Assembly (NCBI GenBank): GCA_011525915.1
Contig: WYBM01000071.1
Span: 102,316 to 166,315 of the forward strand
Direction of reading: 5' to 3'
DNA from: Ardenticatenaceae bacterium
GTDB taxonomy: Bacteria > Chloroflexota > Anaerolineae > Promineifilales > Promineifilaceae
DNA: 64,000 nucleotides
Of this stretch, positions 53,891-62,082 are shown piece by piece; positions within the stretch are counted from its first letter, which is position 1, and each line of letters begins with the position of its first letter. Under the pieces are notes generated by a model that saw only the letters and a program-made list of their open reading frames with translations, was not told where the DNA came from and ran no database searches. The position numbers and the translations under genes are program-made.

Positions 53891-53962
53891 GTTCACACTC
53901 TCATAAAGGATAAATTTACTTCAAAACGTGGCATTATAACATTTTGCTTCGTTCCCGGCACT

Positions 53963-54178
53963 GGTAATCGGCAGCAATAATTCAGGCATAAAATCGCTTT
54001 AAGCATTGCCGATTGGTAATCGGCAGCAATCATTGAGACATACAATCGCTTTGGGCATTGCCGATTGGTAATCGGCAGCAATAATTCAGACATAAAATCG
54101 TTTTACACATTGCCGATTCCTCGAGGAAACCGCACAAAACCGGTGCGCCAGAGTTGCAAAAACTTTGTGCGGTTTACC
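53963..54178 (+). repeat. two-hairpin repeat, copy C, with first unit triplicated
   Basis: Three tandem 52-bp units (53963-54014, 54015-54066, 54067-54118), each starting GGTAATCGGCAGCAAT and ending TGCCGATT, then one second module (54119-54178) with a 12-bp stem AAACCGCACAAA / TTTGTGCGGTTT. The last unit plus module (54067-54178) is 112 bp, the same length as copy B. It fills the gap between DUF368 and the PadR gene; the rest of that gap (53891-53962) holds nothing I recognise. Confidence 0.85.
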
Positions 54179-54188
54179 TAAGCCGGGT

Positions 54189-54731
54189 TTAAGGAGTCAT
54201 CGTTTTTACCTGGGTGATGACGGCATCTAGCCATTCTATCTGCATCTGCTCGTATCGTAAGCCATAATCATGGGCAAATTTGCCAAAGATGAGCTGTCGG
54301 GCCATGATAAGATCATCGGCTGCCGGAAGCTCAATCTCCTGATACTCGGTTAACCTGTCCATATGCTGCTGCCGCTGCCGGGCGAGCAGAGTCAGCAGTT
54401 CGTCTTGGGTTAGATGTCGCGCAAAGTAGAGCTGAACTAAAAAGGGGATACGTTCTTTGGGTAACGGCCGTGACTTTGCCAACCATGCCTTCAGTGCTGC
54501 CAGCCCCTCTGGGGTAATATGATATGTCTTACGGTTCGGTCGTTGCGTTTGTACCTCCCACTGACCAGCCACCAGGCCATCACCTTCCAAACGATCCAGT
54601 GTACGGTAAATTTGAGCCTGGTTGGCCGGCCAAAAGTAAGCTACAGATCCATCAAAATGGCGCGTCTTCAAATCATAACCACTCATAGGTGCCAGCGTCA
54701 AAAATCCTAAAATTGCATATTCCAAAGACAT
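54189..54731 (-). CDS. PadR-family transcriptional regulator
   Basis: 180 residues. The PadR winged helix spans about 1-90: LEYAILGFLTLAPMSGYDL, ...QIYRTLDRLEGDGLVAGQWE, RKTYHITPEGLAALKAWL, followed by a C-terminal dimerisation helix pair (Vir_act_alpha_C type). PadR proteins repress genes next to them and release on small ligands. Its divergent promoter region holds a perfect 36-bp palindrome (54791-54826), the likely operator for itself and the membrane protein/oxidoreductase pair. Confidence 0.93.
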   Translation of the reverse strand: MSLEYAILGFLTLAPMSGYDLKTRHFDGSVAYFWPANQAQIYRTLDRLEGDGLVAGQWEVQTQRPNRKTYHITPEGLAALKAWLAKSRPLPKERIPFLVQLYFARHLTQDELLTLLARQRQQHMDRLTEYQEIELPAADDLIMARQLIFGKFAHDYGLRYEQMQIEWLDAVITQVKTMTP

Positions 54732-54765
54732 CCTGTTTTCTCACCTAAGTTTACCTTCCGTCTAT

Positions 54766-54794
54766 TGACAAGTTGTCATAGAAGCAATTATCAT
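54766..54794 (+). promoter_or_regulatory. promoter overlapping the PadR operator
   Basis: TTGACA at 54766-54771 and TATCAT about 17 bases later at 54789-54794, running into the palindrome. Repressor binding there would block it. Confidence 0.55.
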
Positions 54795-54826
54795 ACATAT
54801 ATGATACTAGTATCATATATGTATGA
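54791..54826. promoter_or_regulatory. perfect 36-bp palindrome, likely PadR operator
   Basis: The 36 bases read the same on both strands. The half-site is TCATACATATATGATACT. It lies 60 bases upstream of the padR start and 42 bases upstream of the membrane gene. Very AT-rich against its surroundings. Confidence 0.8.
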
Positions 54827-54867
54827 GTGTATATAACTAGGTCTAACTTATATGATAGGAGAAAAAA

Positions 54868-55416
54868 ATGCCATCAACAACACTATATCGTCTGAGCGGG
54901 TTAGCGGCCATACTGGCGGGCCTGGCTTATGTAGCCGACACGGCTTTAGACTGGCTTTGGCCAGGCAATGTTTTGGGTATTGGCTTATGGGTATCGATTT
55001 TGGGTTTGCATGGCCTGACCGGGTTGTTTTTGCGGCAGCGTCAGCCGGGCGGCGCCTTAAATGTCATGGGGTATTTCCTGAACTTCACCGGATTAGCCGC
55101 TTTAATTGGAGTGGCTTTTGCCAATAATTTTATTGTGCCCCGGCTGGACACGGCCGTTACCCAGGTCGTTTTTACAGGTTCAACGCTGGCCGCTTTTATC
55201 ATAGTAGGGGTAGTATTTTTGATAGGCGTGTTTGTTTTTGGGGCCGCTTTGTGGCGCACTGGCATTTTCTCGCGGGTGGCCGTTGGGTTGTATATGCTTG
55301 GCTCTATTCCCGTTGCTTTGCCGCCAGTTTTCCCTGAGAGTGTTGTCACGGTGGGTGGCTTATTAGTAAGCTTGAGCATCATTTGGTTTGGCGGGCAACT
55401 GTGGCAGGGAAGGTAA
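54868..55416 (+). CDS. integral membrane protein of unknown function
   Basis: 182 residues; TAGGAG precedes the ATG. About six hydrophobic helices (LSGLAAILAGLAYVADTALD, ...FIIVGVVFLIGVFVFGAALW, ...GGLLVSLSIIWFGGQLW). DUF4386-like in general character, but I cannot assign it firmly. Four bases separate its stop from the oxidoreductase start, and it is likely controlled by the adjacent PadR. Confidence 0.75.
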   Translation: MPSTTLYRLSGLAAILAGLAYVADTALDWLWPGNVLGIGLWVSILGLHGLTGLFLRQRQPGGALNVMGYFLNFTGLAALIGVAFANNFIVPRLDTAVTQVVFTGSTLAAFIIVGVVFLIGVFVFGAALWRTGIFSRVAVGLYMLGSIPVALPPVFPESVVTVGGLLVSLSIIWFGGQLWQGR

Positions 55417-55420
55417 ACGT

Positions 55421-56452
55421 ATGAAATTCCCCTGGGCAAATATCGCCTTACTTCTCTTTCTGATCACCTTGACGGCCTCTGGATATCTAGGGCTGGTAAA
55501 TGGGCATGAAAAAGCTGCCTGGCGGTTGTGGCTTCACGGCATCTCTGCCTATGCGCTGATCACGCTGTTTATATGGAAGAGTCGGGTTATATGGGATGCT
55601 TATCGCCGTAAAAAGCGGTGGACTCGGGAACGTGTCGCCTTTAGTGTCATGCTGTTTTTGCTGTTGTTGACGGTCATGATGGGGCTGCTATGGACATTTA
55701 ACGGCCCTATTCATCTTGGCGGCTTTAGTCTGGTAAGCCTGCACATTTACGTGGCTGTTCCCGTGCTGCTGCTGCTGGTCTGGCATGTACGGCGCATGAA
55801 GTTTATCTTTAAGGTGAAAGGCACACTGGATCGGCGGCTGTTTTTGGGCACGGCCGTTTCTACCTTTGCCGGCATCTTTTTATGGCGTGCCACTGATGTA
55901 GGCAAAGGGGTGGCTGGCCTGATAGGCGCCGATCGCCGTTTTACCGGCTCCTATGAACGTGGCAGCTTTTCTGGGCAGTTCCCAACCGTTAGTTGGATAG
56001 TCGACTATCCTGATCCTATCGACAAAAACAGTTGGCAGTTACACGTGGGCGGGGCCGTAGCACGGCCGTTTACCCTCAGCTACGACGAATTGCTGGCCCT
56101 GCCAGCCGTAAAACAAGCCGTCTTACTTGATTGCACCAGCGGTTGGTACACAACCCAGACGTGGAAAGGCGTTCCCCTCAACGTATTGTTGGACCAGGCC
56201 GGCCTGTTAGCGTCGGCAGCCAGCATTACCATTGAGGCCATCTCTCATTATCGGCGGCGGTTTGCTCTGGCCGATATAGACCAGATGATCCTTGCTTATG
56301 ACGTGGCAGAGGCTCCTTTAGCCCACGGGCATGGGGCGCCATTACGACTGGTCATCCCCCAACGGCGTGGCTACGATTGGGTGAAATGGGTCTCACATAT
56401 TCATGTGAATACCAGCAGCCCTATTTGGCAGTCACCGCTGCCCCTACGCTGA
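55421..56452 (+). CDS. membrane-anchored YedY/sulfite-oxidase-type molybdopterin oxidoreductase
   Basis: 343 residues from the ATG at 55421 with GGAAGG upstream; an earlier in-frame start overlaps the previous gene. The first 150 residues hold four helices of a cytochrome-b-like membrane part with several His (WLHGISAYALITLFIWKSRV, HIYVAVPVLLLLVWHVRRM). Residues about 190-343 are the molybdopterin domain: WQLHVGGAVARPFTLSYDEL, LLDCTSGWYTTQTWKGVPL (Cys ligand) and RRGYDWVKWVSHIHV. It would couple quinone or heme electron flow to reduction or oxidation at molybdenum. It follows the membrane protein and shares its regulation. Confidence 0.85.
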   Translation: MKFPWANIALLLFLITLTASGYLGLVNGHEKAAWRLWLHGISAYALITLFIWKSRVIWDAYRRKKRWTRERVAFSVMLFLLLLTVMMGLLWTFNGPIHLGGFSLVSLHIYVAVPVLLLLVWHVRRMKFIFKVKGTLDRRLFLGTAVSTFAGIFLWRATDVGKGVAGLIGADRRFTGSYERGSFSGQFPTVSWIVDYPDPIDKNSWQLHVGGAVARPFTLSYDELLALPAVKQAVLLDCTSGWYTTQTWKGVPLNVLLDQAGLLASAASITIEAISHYRRRFALADIDQMILAYDVAEAPLAHGHGAPLRLVIPQRRGYDWVKWVSHIHVNTSSPIWQSPLPLR

Positions 56453-56506
56453 GCGTCACACTTTGGCATTTACAGGCATTTTAGGTGAAGAATGGCTAAA
56501 AAGAGG

Positions 56507-56539
56507 AAGAGCCTCAGGGGAGGGGGGCCTGAGGCTCTT
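56507..56539. terminator. bidirectional hairpin terminator
   Basis: 12-bp stem AAGAGCCTCAGG / CCTGAGGCTCTT around a 9-base G-rich loop, between the convergent oxidoreductase and acyl-CoA dehydrogenase genes. On the minus strand it is followed by TCTTTTT. Confidence 0.7.
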
Positions 56540-56670
56540 ATATAAAAGGAGAAAAAGTTGTGTGTCCTTGCGTGCTTTTTAGTATACCCATGACAGGGTA
56601 ATTGTGAATGGGACTTTATAACTAGGAAAATAGTCATTTCCCTGGCAATTTTAACGAGAGTTGATAGTGA

Positions 56671-57822
56671 TTATCCCTTGCGGAAAAGCTCGCGCACAAT
56701 GATGTTGCGCTGAATTTGGCTGGTACCTTCGTAGATCTGAAAGATTTTGGCGTCCCGCATCAGCTTCTCCACCGGATACTCGGCCATGTAGCCATACCCA
56801 CCAAAGACCTGGACGGCATTGGTGGTGATTTTCATGGCCGTGTCGGCGGCAAAGGCTTTGGCATAAGCGGCCAGGGTCGTGTTGCTGACGCCAGCGTCAT
56901 AGGCCCAGGCACATTTCCACACCAGCAGGCGCGCGGCCTCCACCTCAATGGCCATATCCGCAATCATGTGGCCAATAACCTGGTGCTTGTAAAGTGGTTG
57001 GCCCCAGGTACTGCGCTCTTTGGCGTAGCGTACACATTCATCCAGAGCGCGTTGGGCCACACCCACAGAGCCAGCGGCCGTGCCAGGGCGGCTGCGGTCA
57101 AAAACCTTCATGGCGATCAGAAAACCATCTCCCTCTTTGCCCAGTAGATGAGTGGCCGGGACTTTAACGTTATCAAAGACAACTTCGGCCGTATCAGAGG
57201 CATGCTGCCCCATCTTGTCAAAAGGTTTACCGACACTCACCCCATCCCAATCACGATCCACAATGAAGCAGCTCATGCCATTATAACGAGTGTCGGGGTC
57301 AGTGTAGGCAAATACAGTGTAGAAGTTGGCCACGGTAGCGCCGGTGATAAAGGTTTTGCTGCCGTTGAGGATGTAATGGCTGCCCTCTTTGCGGGCCGTG
57401 GTTTTGATACCGGCTACATCGGAGCCGGCTTCTGGCTCAGTGGCGCAGTAACTGGCCATCTGCCCGTCGGCCATACGGCCGCAGTACTCTTTTTTCTGAG
57501 CCTCGCTGCCAGCGATGAGGATGGGCAGGATGGCCAGCCCGTTGACGGCGATGGCGGTACTCATACCAGAGCAGCCCCAGGCCAGCTCTTCGCCGACGAT
57601 GATTTCTTCCAGCAAGCTCAGGCCCATGCCACCATATTCAACCGGTATGTTCTGGCAGGTGAAGCCCATCTCTTGCGCCTTCTTGACAATGGGCCAGGGG
57701 TATTCATGGGTTTTATCATAATGTTCGGCGTGGGGCGCAATTTCCCGGCGGGCAAATTCGCGGGCTAACAGCTGGATCTCTTTTTGTTCAGCGGTCAGGC
57801 CAAAATTGACTGTGCTGTCCAT
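56671..57822 (-). CDS. acyl-CoA dehydrogenase
   Basis: 383 residues, with AAGGAG before the ATG. FAD-dependent oxidation of acyl-CoA to trans-2-enoyl-CoA. Signature blocks: YCATEPEAGSDVAGIKTTA, GSKTFITGA, MGQHASDTAEVVFDNVKVP, GGYGYMAEYPVEKLMRDAKI and the catalytic Glu in QIYEGTSQIQR (short/medium-chain position). No other beta-oxidation gene is adjacent; ETF must lie elsewhere. Confidence 0.95.
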   Translation of the reverse strand: MDSTVNFGLTAEQKEIQLLAREFARREIAPHAEHYDKTHEYPWPIVKKAQEMGFTCQNIPVEYGGMGLSLLEEIIVGEELAWGCSGMSTAIAVNGLAILPILIAGSEAQKKEYCGRMADGQMASYCATEPEAGSDVAGIKTTARKEGSHYILNGSKTFITGATVANFYTVFAYTDPDTRYNGMSCFIVDRDWDGVSVGKPFDKMGQHASDTAEVVFDNVKVPATHLLGKEGDGFLIAMKVFDRSRPGTAAGSVGVAQRALDECVRYAKERSTWGQPLYKHQVIGHMIADMAIEVEAARLLVWKCAWAYDAGVSNTTLAAYAKAFAADTAMKITTNAVQVFGGYGYMAEYPVEKLMRDAKIFQIYEGTSQIQRNIIVRELFRKG

Positions 57823-57923
57823 GTTGTATGGTTCTCCTTGTATAAATATGGTGTAGCCAGATAACTGGTGTACAGTTGTTAGTAGGGCCTACCTCCAGTA
57901 AATGTCCGCTGAAAACTGGTTGC

Positions 57924-57951
57924 TGACTTCTGACTACTGACTTCTGATTAC
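57924..57951. repeat. heptad repeat
   Basis: Four 7-mers: TGACTTC, TGACTAC, TGACTTC, TGATTAC, followed by TGGTACTAG. The same ending occurs at about 1027-1037 after GATTACTGAAAAC. It lies in the 204-base gap upstream of the acyl-CoA dehydrogenase. Confidence 0.65.
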
Positions 57952-58026
57952 TGGTACTAGGCTGGTGACGGTCACTTTAAAGCGGCTGTCACCCCGGTTT
58001 TAAAGTGCCTGGCAGTTCAGGCCGCT

Positions 58027-58587
58027 TCATTCAGGTGAGGGTTCGCCAGTTGCAGTTTCTTTAGCCTCTGACGGTGGGGGCGCGGGGGCCAGGTCACTGG
58101 TTTCTGCTTTGGTCAGGTCTATGGTCATGATATTGTCTTCGTTGCCGGTGTCTATGAGAGCCGTACGGGCAATAGCGCCTTTGTCGGCGACCGGGCCGTC
58201 TACATGAACCTTAGCCAGGGCGAAGCCGACAATATCCCCTTCTTCACCGATGACAATGTCACCGACGTTGGCGACCCGGGTGCCGTTGGGGGTGTCTACT
58301 TCACGGCCGCGCAATTTGCTCAGGCGTACCCATTCAGCGGCGTTTTGTTCGGTCTCTTCCACAATAACGTCAGGGTTTTTAACCAGGATGGCATCTATGC
58401 CAAAGACGATAACGCTGCTGCGGGGAATAAGGTAGGATTTGCGGCGGATCACCCCTTCTTGCCCGGTAAAGATGCCGGTGATTTGGCTGAGGGCGTTGTT
58501 GATGTAAATGTCTTTGACGCTGCCCAGGTTACGGCCGTCGGTAATGCTAAATATTGGTTTATTGAGTAAATCTTTCCCCAGTCGCAT
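58027..58587 (-). CDS. PRC-barrel domain protein
   Basis: 186 residues. Two PRC-barrel-like halves: residues 1-75 (MRLGKDLLNKPIFSITDGRN ... DIYINNALSQITGIF) and about 88-160 (LRGREVDTPNGTRVANVGDI ... ALAKVHVDG), then a proline-rich acidic tail (APAPPPSEAKE). PRC barrels occur in photosynthetic reaction centre H subunits, RimM and envelope stress proteins; here no membrane segment is seen, so it is probably a cytoplasmic adaptor. Stands alone. Confidence 0.85.
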   Translation of the reverse strand: MRLGKDLLNKPIFSITDGRNLGSVKDIYINNALSQITGIFTGQEGVIRRKSYLIPRSSVIVFGIDAILVKNPDVIVEETEQNAAEWVRLSKLRGREVDTPNGTRVANVGDIVIGEEGDIVGFALAKVHVDGPVADKGAIARTALIDTGNEDNIMTIDLTKAETSDLAPAPPPSEAKETATGEPSPE

Positions 58588-58695
58588 GATAATCCCTCTC
58601 CAGACAAAACAATAGGGTCACAGTAAATGACGCATTGCATCTAAGCAGGATTATAGTCTGCAAACTGTAAAACGTAAACTGTATGGACTGCTTGA

Positions 58696-58755
58696 GGTGC
58701 GGCTAAAAGTTGATCCTGTTGCCAAAGTCAAGCAGGAACGACTTTTAACCGCACC
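58696..58755. repeat. hairpin repeat upstream of dinB-like gene
   Basis: Arms GGTGCGGCTAAAAGT and ACTTTTAACCGCACC with one mismatch and an inner TCCTG/CAGGA pair. The CCGCAC core recalls hairpin 2 of the 112-bp element, but the rest differs. Confidence 0.5.
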
Positions 58756-58772
58756 CACACGCTATCCCAATC

Positions 58773-58801
58773 TTGTCACAATAGAACGAATATTCTATAA
58801 T
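58773..58801 (+). promoter_or_regulatory. promoter of the DinB-family gene
   Basis: TTGTCA at 58773-58778, 17-base spacer, TATAAT at 58796-58801, 55 bases before the start. Confidence 0.65.
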
Positions 58802-58855
58802 GGGTAAAATTCTTGACTAATTCATTTGTTATTACCTTCCTCAAAGGCAAATCAT

Positions 58856-59344
58856 ATGACACCTACCAATACACTCACCACCCTTTTTAGGCACAATCAA
58901 TGGGCCAATCTGTGTCTACTTGAACGATGCGCTGAGTTGACCAGCGAACAACTGGACACCACCATTTCTGGGGTCTTTGGCTCCATTCGTGACACATTGG
59001 AGCACATCGTCACGGCCGAGCAATCGTACTTTTCGCGCATCAGTACCGGCCAACCGCGTCGGCATCCGGAAGAGGCACCACCTTTAACGATAGCGGAAAT
59101 GATCGAATCGGTGCGAACGACTGGCTCTGGCCTGATTGAATGGGCGCCAAAGGTGCAAGCTGAAGACATGGTACAAATCAACTGGGATGGTGTACCCCGT
59201 GAGGTGCCAAAGGCGATCATTTTTACCCAGGCAATTAACCACGCTACCGAACACCGTGCCCAGATCATGACGATTTTGACGCAATTGGGAATCGAACCAC
59301 CGGATTTGGATAGTTGGTCGTATTTTGACGAACTGAAGTCATAG
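58856..59344 (+). CDS. DinB-family metal-dependent protein
   Basis: 162 residues from the ATG at 58856 (AAAGG upstream). A four-helix bundle with the three DinB His positions: HNQWAN near residue 13, LEHIVTAEQSYF near 54 and NHATEHRAQIM near 130. DinB/YfiT-like proteins are thiol-S-transferases or of unknown role, and often respond to DNA damage or small thiols. No LexA box was recognised. Stands alone behind a clean promoter. Confidence 0.88.
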   Translation: MTPTNTLTTLFRHNQWANLCLLERCAELTSEQLDTTISGVFGSIRDTLEHIVTAEQSYFSRISTGQPRRHPEEAPPLTIAEMIESVRTTGSGLIEWAPKVQAEDMVQINWDGVPREVPKAIIFTQAINHATEHRAQIMTILTQLGIEPPDLDSWSYFDELKS

Positions 59345-59542
59345 AAGTCGTCAGGATAAACATCTTAAGCTGGTTAATCTGGAAAGCCCTCTTAACTCAT
59401 ACACAGATAGTAGCCGCATCTGCTGGCCCACCCATTTTGGTGTTTACGCTTAGCGCTTTAAGGGATACAATGGGGCAGCGTATTGTATGTAATCTTATTG
59501 TGCTGCAAGACATTTTATTCACAAACATGATTGGAGGGTGTG

Positions 59543-61930
59543 ATGCTGCTCGTTTACCTGATAACGGGCTGGTTTTTTGGCATCTGGCTGGCATCGTCAC
59601 ATACGTTGGCTGAGGCGGTCTGGTTGGGGGTAGGGGTGGCCGGATGCCTCCTGGGGATCGGGCTGCGCTCACGGCCGTCAACCACGCTGCGTGTCGCTGG
59701 TTTGGTTCTGGCCTGTGCCGGTATGGCCGGGTTGGGTGGGGCGCGTTACACGGCCGTGCAGCCAGAGATCAATGAAAGCCATATTGCTTATTACAATGGC
59801 ACAGCCAACGTGACAATTACCGGGGTGGTGGTAGATGAGCCAGACGTACGTGACCGTTCCGTTAATTTGCGGCTGCTGGCCGAGCAGGTGATGTTAGAGG
59901 AGGGCATGCCCGTGCCTGTTTCCGGCCTGGTGCAGGTGCGCACCTTTCGCTTCCCCGTGGTCGCCTACGGCACGCGCCTGACGTTGTCCGGTGCCCTGGA
60001 AACCCCGCCCGAAGACGAAGAATTTAGTTACAAAGATTACCTGGCACGGCAAGACGTTCACAGTCTGATGAGCCTGCCGGTCGTCACCGTGTTGGCTGAA
60101 GATGAAGGCAGTCCCGTTTACCGGGCCATCTTTGCCTTTAAGGCCCGCGCCCAGACCACCATCAACCAGCTCTTTCCCAACCCGCAGGCAGCGCTGCTCA
60201 CCGGCATTTTGCTGGGTGATGACAACGGTCTGCCCCCTGACCTGGCGGATGATTTTCGCGCTACTGGCATGACCCATATCATCGCCATCTCAGGCTTTAA
60301 TATCTCTCTGCTTGTTGTCATCCTGGTAAGTTTGGGTGAACCGTTTTTGGGGCGGCGCGGTGCGGCCGTATTTGCCATAAGCGGGATCGTGCTGTACACC
60401 GTTTTGGTCGGCGCAGATGCTTCGGTGGTGCGGGCAGCGATGATGGGCACCATTTACCTGCTGACACAACGCTGGTTGGGGCGGCCCAACTTTGCCTTCG
60501 CTTCCTTGTTTGCGGCCGGTTTCCTGATGACGCTGGTGAATCCGTTTACCCTATGGGATGTAGGCTTTCAACTCAGTTTTATGGCCACGTTAAGCTTGAT
60601 GCTCTATGCCGACCCTTTCACCCATTGGACCCATGAGCAATTGCGGCGCATGATGTCCCGCCGGGCCGCCCGGCGGGTGATGAACGTGCTTTCTGAGGCG
60701 GTGGTCATTACCCTGGCCGCGCAAGTATTAACGCTGCCGTTGATGATTGCTTATTTCCAGCAGGTATCGTTGATGAGTTTACCGGCCAACGCCCTGATCT
60801 TACCGGTGCAGCCAGCGGTGATGATATGGGGCGGGTTGGCCGCGTTGGTGGGTATGGCTTTTCCGGCGGTGGGCCAGGTCATTGCCTGGGCCGCCTGGCT
60901 GCCGCTGACATACACCATTGTGCTGGTGCGGGCTTTTGCGGCGGTGCCCTATGCGGCCGTGCCCGTTCATATGGGTTGGGGCCTGGTGCTGGCATTTTAT
61001 GCTTTTATGGCGGCCGTTACCTGGTTGGGGAAACAAAAGAAGGAACGGCGGGCACAGCTCACGGCCGTATTGCGGCAAAATGTAAACCAGCGGGCTACCC
61101 TGGGCGGAGCGTTGGTGGCCGCCCTGCTGGTGTTTAGCTGGGGCAGCAGCCAGCCAGACGGTAGACTGCATGTGGCTTTCCTGGATGTAGGCCAGGGCGA
61201 TGCCATCTTTATCCAGACGCCGTCAGGCCGCCAGATTTTGGTGGACGGCGGGCTGTACCCCAGTGTGCTGAATGATCAACTGGGGCGGCAGATGCCGTTT
61301 TGGGACCGGGAGATCGATATGGTGGTGGCTACCCATCCGGACGCCGACCACGTTTCTGGGTTGGCCGGGGTGTTTACCCGCTACAAGGTTGGGCAGGTGT
61401 TGACAGACGGTGAAGGGTGGGGGGAATCACCCATTTATGACGCGGTGCTGCTGGCGGCCGAAGAAAGCGGCACTCCGCTGCACCGGGCCATGGCCGGCGA
61501 AGTTATTCACATTGGTGACGGGGTGCAGTTGGAGATTGTGCATCCCGGCGAAAGTTTAGAGGCCGAAGCGCGGAATGATAATTCGGTGTCGCTGCGGCTG
61601 GTGTATGGTGATTTTACACTGCTGCTGACGGGAGATGCGGAAGAGAAGGCGGAAGCGGCCATGTTGGCGGCTGGCCACCCCCTGCACGCCCTGGTTTTTA
61701 AAGCCGGGCATCATGGCTCACGCACCTCCAGTACTGCGCCGTTTCTGGCGGCGGTACGGCCGTCGTTTATCATTGTTTCGGCGGGTGCCGATAACCGCTT
61801 TGGCCATCCTCATCCGGAAGTGCTGCAGCGGGCTGAGGCTGTGGGCGCGGCCGTGCTGCGCACCGATGAACTGGGCACCATTAAAGTGATCACAGACGGG
61901 CAAAGAATGTGGTGGCAGGCACGGCCGTGA
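59543..61930 (+). CDS. comEC: ComEC/Rec2 DNA-uptake channel
   Basis: 795 residues from the ATG at 59543, five bases after GGAGG. Organisation is full-length: an N-terminal membrane/DUF4131 part with an OB-like domain (about 70-160), the Competence channel (about 200-480; HIIAISGFNISLLV, LPANALILPVQPAVMIWGG) and a C-terminal metallo-beta-lactamase domain (FLDVGQGDAIFIQTPSGRQI, THPDADHVSGL, GHHGSRTS). It carries single-stranded DNA across the inner membrane during natural transformation. No other competence gene is in the window. Confidence 0.94.
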   Translation: MLLVYLITGWFFGIWLASSHTLAEAVWLGVGVAGCLLGIGLRSRPSTTLRVAGLVLACAGMAGLGGARYTAVQPEINESHIAYYNGTANVTITGVVVDEPDVRDRSVNLRLLAEQVMLEEGMPVPVSGLVQVRTFRFPVVAYGTRLTLSGALETPPEDEEFSYKDYLARQDVHSLMSLPVVTVLAEDEGSPVYRAIFAFKARAQTTINQLFPNPQAALLTGILLGDDNGLPPDLADDFRATGMTHIIAISGFNISLLVVILVSLGEPFLGRRGAAVFAISGIVLYTVLVGADASVVRAAMMGTIYLLTQRWLGRPNFAFASLFAAGFLMTLVNPFTLWDVGFQLSFMATLSLMLYADPFTHWTHEQLRRMMSRRAARRVMNVLSEAVVITLAAQVLTLPLMIAYFQQVSLMSLPANALILPVQPAVMIWGGLAALVGMAFPAVGQVIAWAAWLPLTYTIVLVRAFAAVPYAAVPVHMGWGLVLAFYAFMAAVTWLGKQKKERRAQLTAVLRQNVNQRATLGGALVAALLVFSWGSSQPDGRLHVAFLDVGQGDAIFIQTPSGRQILVDGGLYPSVLNDQLGRQMPFWDREIDMVVATHPDADHVSGLAGVFTRYKVGQVLTDGEGWGESPIYDAVLLAAEESGTPLHRAMAGEVIHIGDGVQLEIVHPGESLEAEARNDNSVSLRLVYGDFTLLLTGDAEEKAEAAMLAAGHPLHALVFKAGHHGSRTSSTAPFLAAVRPSFIIVSAGADNRFGHPHPEVLQRAEAVGAAVLRTDELGTIKVITDGQRMWWQARP

Positions 61931-62082
61931 GCCGGGTAACGCTTCATGTCTTCACAGGCAAGGGCTAATGCGTATTGGTGATAGGTGAGTGCTGATGCCA
62001 GGTTGCCTGCGCCCATGTAAGCAGCACTCAGATAAACGAGCGTGCTCCGTTCTGGGCGCCGATCTCCTATGCAATGAGGCTG

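Noticed and set aside
53963..54118. Three tandem 52-bp units as a mini CRISPR
   Set aside because: Units abut without spacers, are imperfect palindromes and recur singly elsewhere; no cas gene is nearby.
61810..62060. TPR-like fragment on the minus strand (YLSAAYMGAGNLASALTYHQ) between ComEC and the MASE1 kinase
   Set aside because: It resembles one TPR helix pair, but the frame overlaps ComEC's end, lacks a start signal and stops just upstream. It may be a remnant; not enough to call a pseudogene.
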